Under the pieces are notes generated by a model that ran no database searches, had not been told where the DNA came from, and was given only the letters and a program-made list of their open reading frames with translations. This document shows positions 6,691-8,202 of a stretch of DNA of 8,202 nt, in pieces. The stretch's first letter is position 1. Each line of letters begins with the position of its first letter. Made by a program: the position numbers and the translations under genes. This DNA is from Planctomycetia bacterium (GTDB lineage Bacteria > Planctomycetota > Planctomycetia > Pirellulales > UBA1268): the NCBI GenBank assembly GCA_009926295.1, contig RFPF01000127.1, positions 1 to 8,202 on the forward strand. Direction: 5' to 3'.

Positions 6691-8202
6691 CCGGCGCCAC
6701 CGTCGTCGACACCTTCTCGCCGCTCATCACGGGAGCCACGTGGACGGCCGTCATCACCGGCACGGGCTCGGGCGGAGCCACGAGCGGATCGGGCAACATC
6801 GCCGAGACGATCAACCTCGCCGTGGGGGGCACCGCGACCTACACGATCACCGCCACCGTCAGCCCCTTCGCCACCACGAGCCTCGTCAACACCGCGACCG
6901 TCGCACCCCCCGTCGGCACCGTCGATCCGATCGTCGCCAACAACACCGCCACCGACACCGACACCGCCACACCCATCTGCGACCTCTCGATCCTCAAGAC
7001 CGACGGCACCACGACCTACGTCCCGGGACGCACCACCTTCTACACGATCACCGTCACCAACAACGGCCCCAGCTTCCTCGCCGGTGGCCGCCTCACCGAC
7101 ACCTTCCCCGCGTCGATCACCGGCGCCACCTGGGTGGCCGTCTACACCGACTCCGGCGGCGGCGGCCCCGCCGCGGGCAGCGGCAACATCGACGCCCTGT
7201 TCGATCTCGCCCCCGGCGGCACCGCCACGTTCACCGTCACCGCGCCCGTGAACTCCAACGCCACCGGCAACCTCGTCAACACCGCCACCGTGGCCGTCCC
7301 CGCCGGCACCTCCGACCCCACCCCGGGCAACAACAGCTCGACCGACACAGACACCCCGGCACCTGTCGCAGACCTCGCCATCCTCAAGACCGACGGCACG
7401 GCCACGTATCTGGCAGGCCAGCCGACCGTCTACACGGTGACGATCTCCAACGTCGGCCCGAGCGACGTGATCGGCGCCCAGGTGCTCGACGTGCTCTCGC
7501 CCCTCATCGGCAGCGCCAGCTGGACGGCCGTGTTCACCGGCGGCAGCGGCACCACCACCGGATCGGGCGGCATCAACCAGACGATCAACCTCACGGCCGG
7601 TGGCAGGGTGGTCTACACGATCGTGGCGAACATCCTGTCGTCGGCCACCGGCAACCTCGTGAACACCGGGACGATCGCCCCGCCCGCCGGCACCACCGAT
7701 CCCAACCTCGCCAACAACTCGGCCACCGACGTCGACACGATCGATCCCTCGGTCGATCTGGGCATCGTCAAGGACGATGGCACGCCCTTCTACACGCCGG
7801 GTACGACGACGACCTACACCGTGACGGTGACGAACACCGGCTTGAGCAACGTGATCGGCGCCCGGGTGCAGGACACGTTCTCCGCCCTGATCGGTTCCGC
7901 GACCTGGAGCGCCGTCTTCATCAATGGCAGCGGGGCGGCCGGCGGATCGGGCAACATCGATCAGCTGATCAACCTCGGGGCGGGCGGCACGGCGGTGTAC
8001 ACCGTCGTCGCCAGCATTCTCTCCACCGCCACGGGCAACCTGGTGAACACCGCGACGGTGACGCCGCCGGAGGGCGTCATCGACCCGAACCCCGACAATC
8101 AATCCTCGACCGACGTCGACATCGCCGCGCCGCGGGCGGACCTGGCGATCACGAAGAACGACAGCTCGCCCACCTACGTGCCGGGCGGCACCACCACCTA
8201 CA
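6666..8202 (+). CDS. Continuation of the DUF11-repeat surface protein in the shifted frame (3' end outside the window)
   Basis: From 6666 the frame with codons starting at multiples of three is open to the last base, 512 codons, with no stop. It continues repeat 2 directly (T-N-N-G-P-S-F-V-T-G-A) and runs through repeats R3, R4 and R5 into R6. It has no start codon with a ribosome binding site and makes sense only as the downstream part of the gene begun at 4894. Sister repeats read Y-T-I-T-V-T-N at the junction; here the bases for most of T-I-T-V are missing. Restoring 10 nt would join the two parts into one protein of more than 1,100 residues with more to come. Intact DUF11 motifs downstream show that coding constraint persists, arguing for a recent mutation or a sequence error, not an old pseudogene. 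A dockerin, anchor or sorting signal could lie past the edge. Confidence 0.8.
8104..8202 (+). repeat. 99-nt perfect direct repeat, copy 2, ending at the window edge
   Basis: This segment is identical to 6566-6664, offset by 1538 nt. Its last base is the last base of the window, so what follows this copy cannot be seen. Confidence 0.9.

Larger units (their letters stand above)
6214..8202 (+). repeat. Tandem array of DUF11-type repeats, about 384-390 nt each
   Basis: Repeat starts are marked by the recurring D-L-(A/S/G)-I-x-K-x-D-(G/S) motif. Units are R1 6214-6597 (384 nt), R2 6598-6977 (380 nt, 390 if the missing 10 nt are restored), R3 6978-7367 (390), R4 7368-7751 (384), R5 7752-8135 (384) and R6 8136 onward, cut by the window edge. 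Each unit contains Y-T-(I/V)-T-(V/I)-(T/S)-N, then D-T/V-(F/L/I), a (A/S)-x-W-x-A-V strand, G-(S/N)-I, G-G-x-x-x-Y/F-T and L-x-N-T-(A/G)-T-(V/I). R1 and R5 are especially alike (both with VIGARVQDT, IDQLINLG and TDVDIAAP), and the R5/R6 boundary repeats the R1/R2 boundary exactly. Confidence 0.9.

Noticed and set aside
6660..8102. 480-residue open frame on the minus strand
   Set aside because: It is antisense to the DUF11 repeats, consists of Gly/Val/Asp/Arg repeats mirroring the repeat DNA, and has no recognisable domain. Long antisense frames are expected in GC-rich repeat DNA.
6214..8202. Regular repeats considered as a CRISPR array
   Set aside because: The unit is about 384 nt, protein-coding and diverged between copies, with no short repeat/spacer alternation.

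Overview
This GC-rich window looks like chromosomal DNA from a planctomycete, probably of the Pirellulales type. The strongest clue is the N-terminal motif of the large protein on the right: a basic leader followed by LRAERLESRDMLSV, the 'LExRxML(S)' signature that planctomycetes place at the start of many big exported or surface proteins. The repeat-rich proteins at both edges fit the same picture. The assignment rests on motif recognition, not on a search.

Layout. (1) 3-935 (+) is the C-terminal part of a Gly/Asp/Asn/Val-rich, beta-strand-repeat surface protein that enters from the left. (2) 936-1092 is a short gap with three in-frame stops and then an open stretch that reads like a fragment of a real protein. 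(3) 1093-3012 (-) holds three genes in one orientation: an AraC-family regulator, an MpsC/DUF2294-family protein and a GlsB/YeaQ-type small membrane protein. The gaps between them (about 120 and 230 nt) are too wide for obvious translational coupling. (4) 3255-3434 (+) encodes a 59-residue protein with a near-ideal ribosome binding site, divergent from the AraC gene. (5) 3628-4464 (+) encodes a two-TM potassium-channel-like protein with a TTGFGD filter and an unrecognised cytoplasmic domain of about 190 residues. (6) 4465-4893 has no convincing gene. (7) 4894 to the right edge (+) is a large surface protein: the planctomycete N-terminal motif, an N-terminal domain, then a tandem array of DUF11-type repeats of about 128-130 residues that runs out of the window.

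The large repeat gene is broken as read. Ten bases present in the sister repeats are missing at 6664/6665, shifting the frame and giving a stop at 6688-6690. Downstream the same repeats continue in another frame to the last base without a stop. The missing bases lie at the exact end of a 99-nt perfect direct repeat (6566-6664 = 8104-8202), and its second copy ends on the window's last base. That makes an assembly or repeat-collapse artefact at least as likely as a true mutation.

Functionally, the middle block looks like stress and membrane physiology (regulator, MpsC-like protein, GlsB-like protein, ion channel), flanked by two cell-surface repeat proteins. No mobile element, CRISPR array, tRNA or rRNA was recognised. 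I do not see convincing evidence of a new multi-gene system. The points most worth checking are the broken repeat junction, the channel's C-terminal domain and the small protein.
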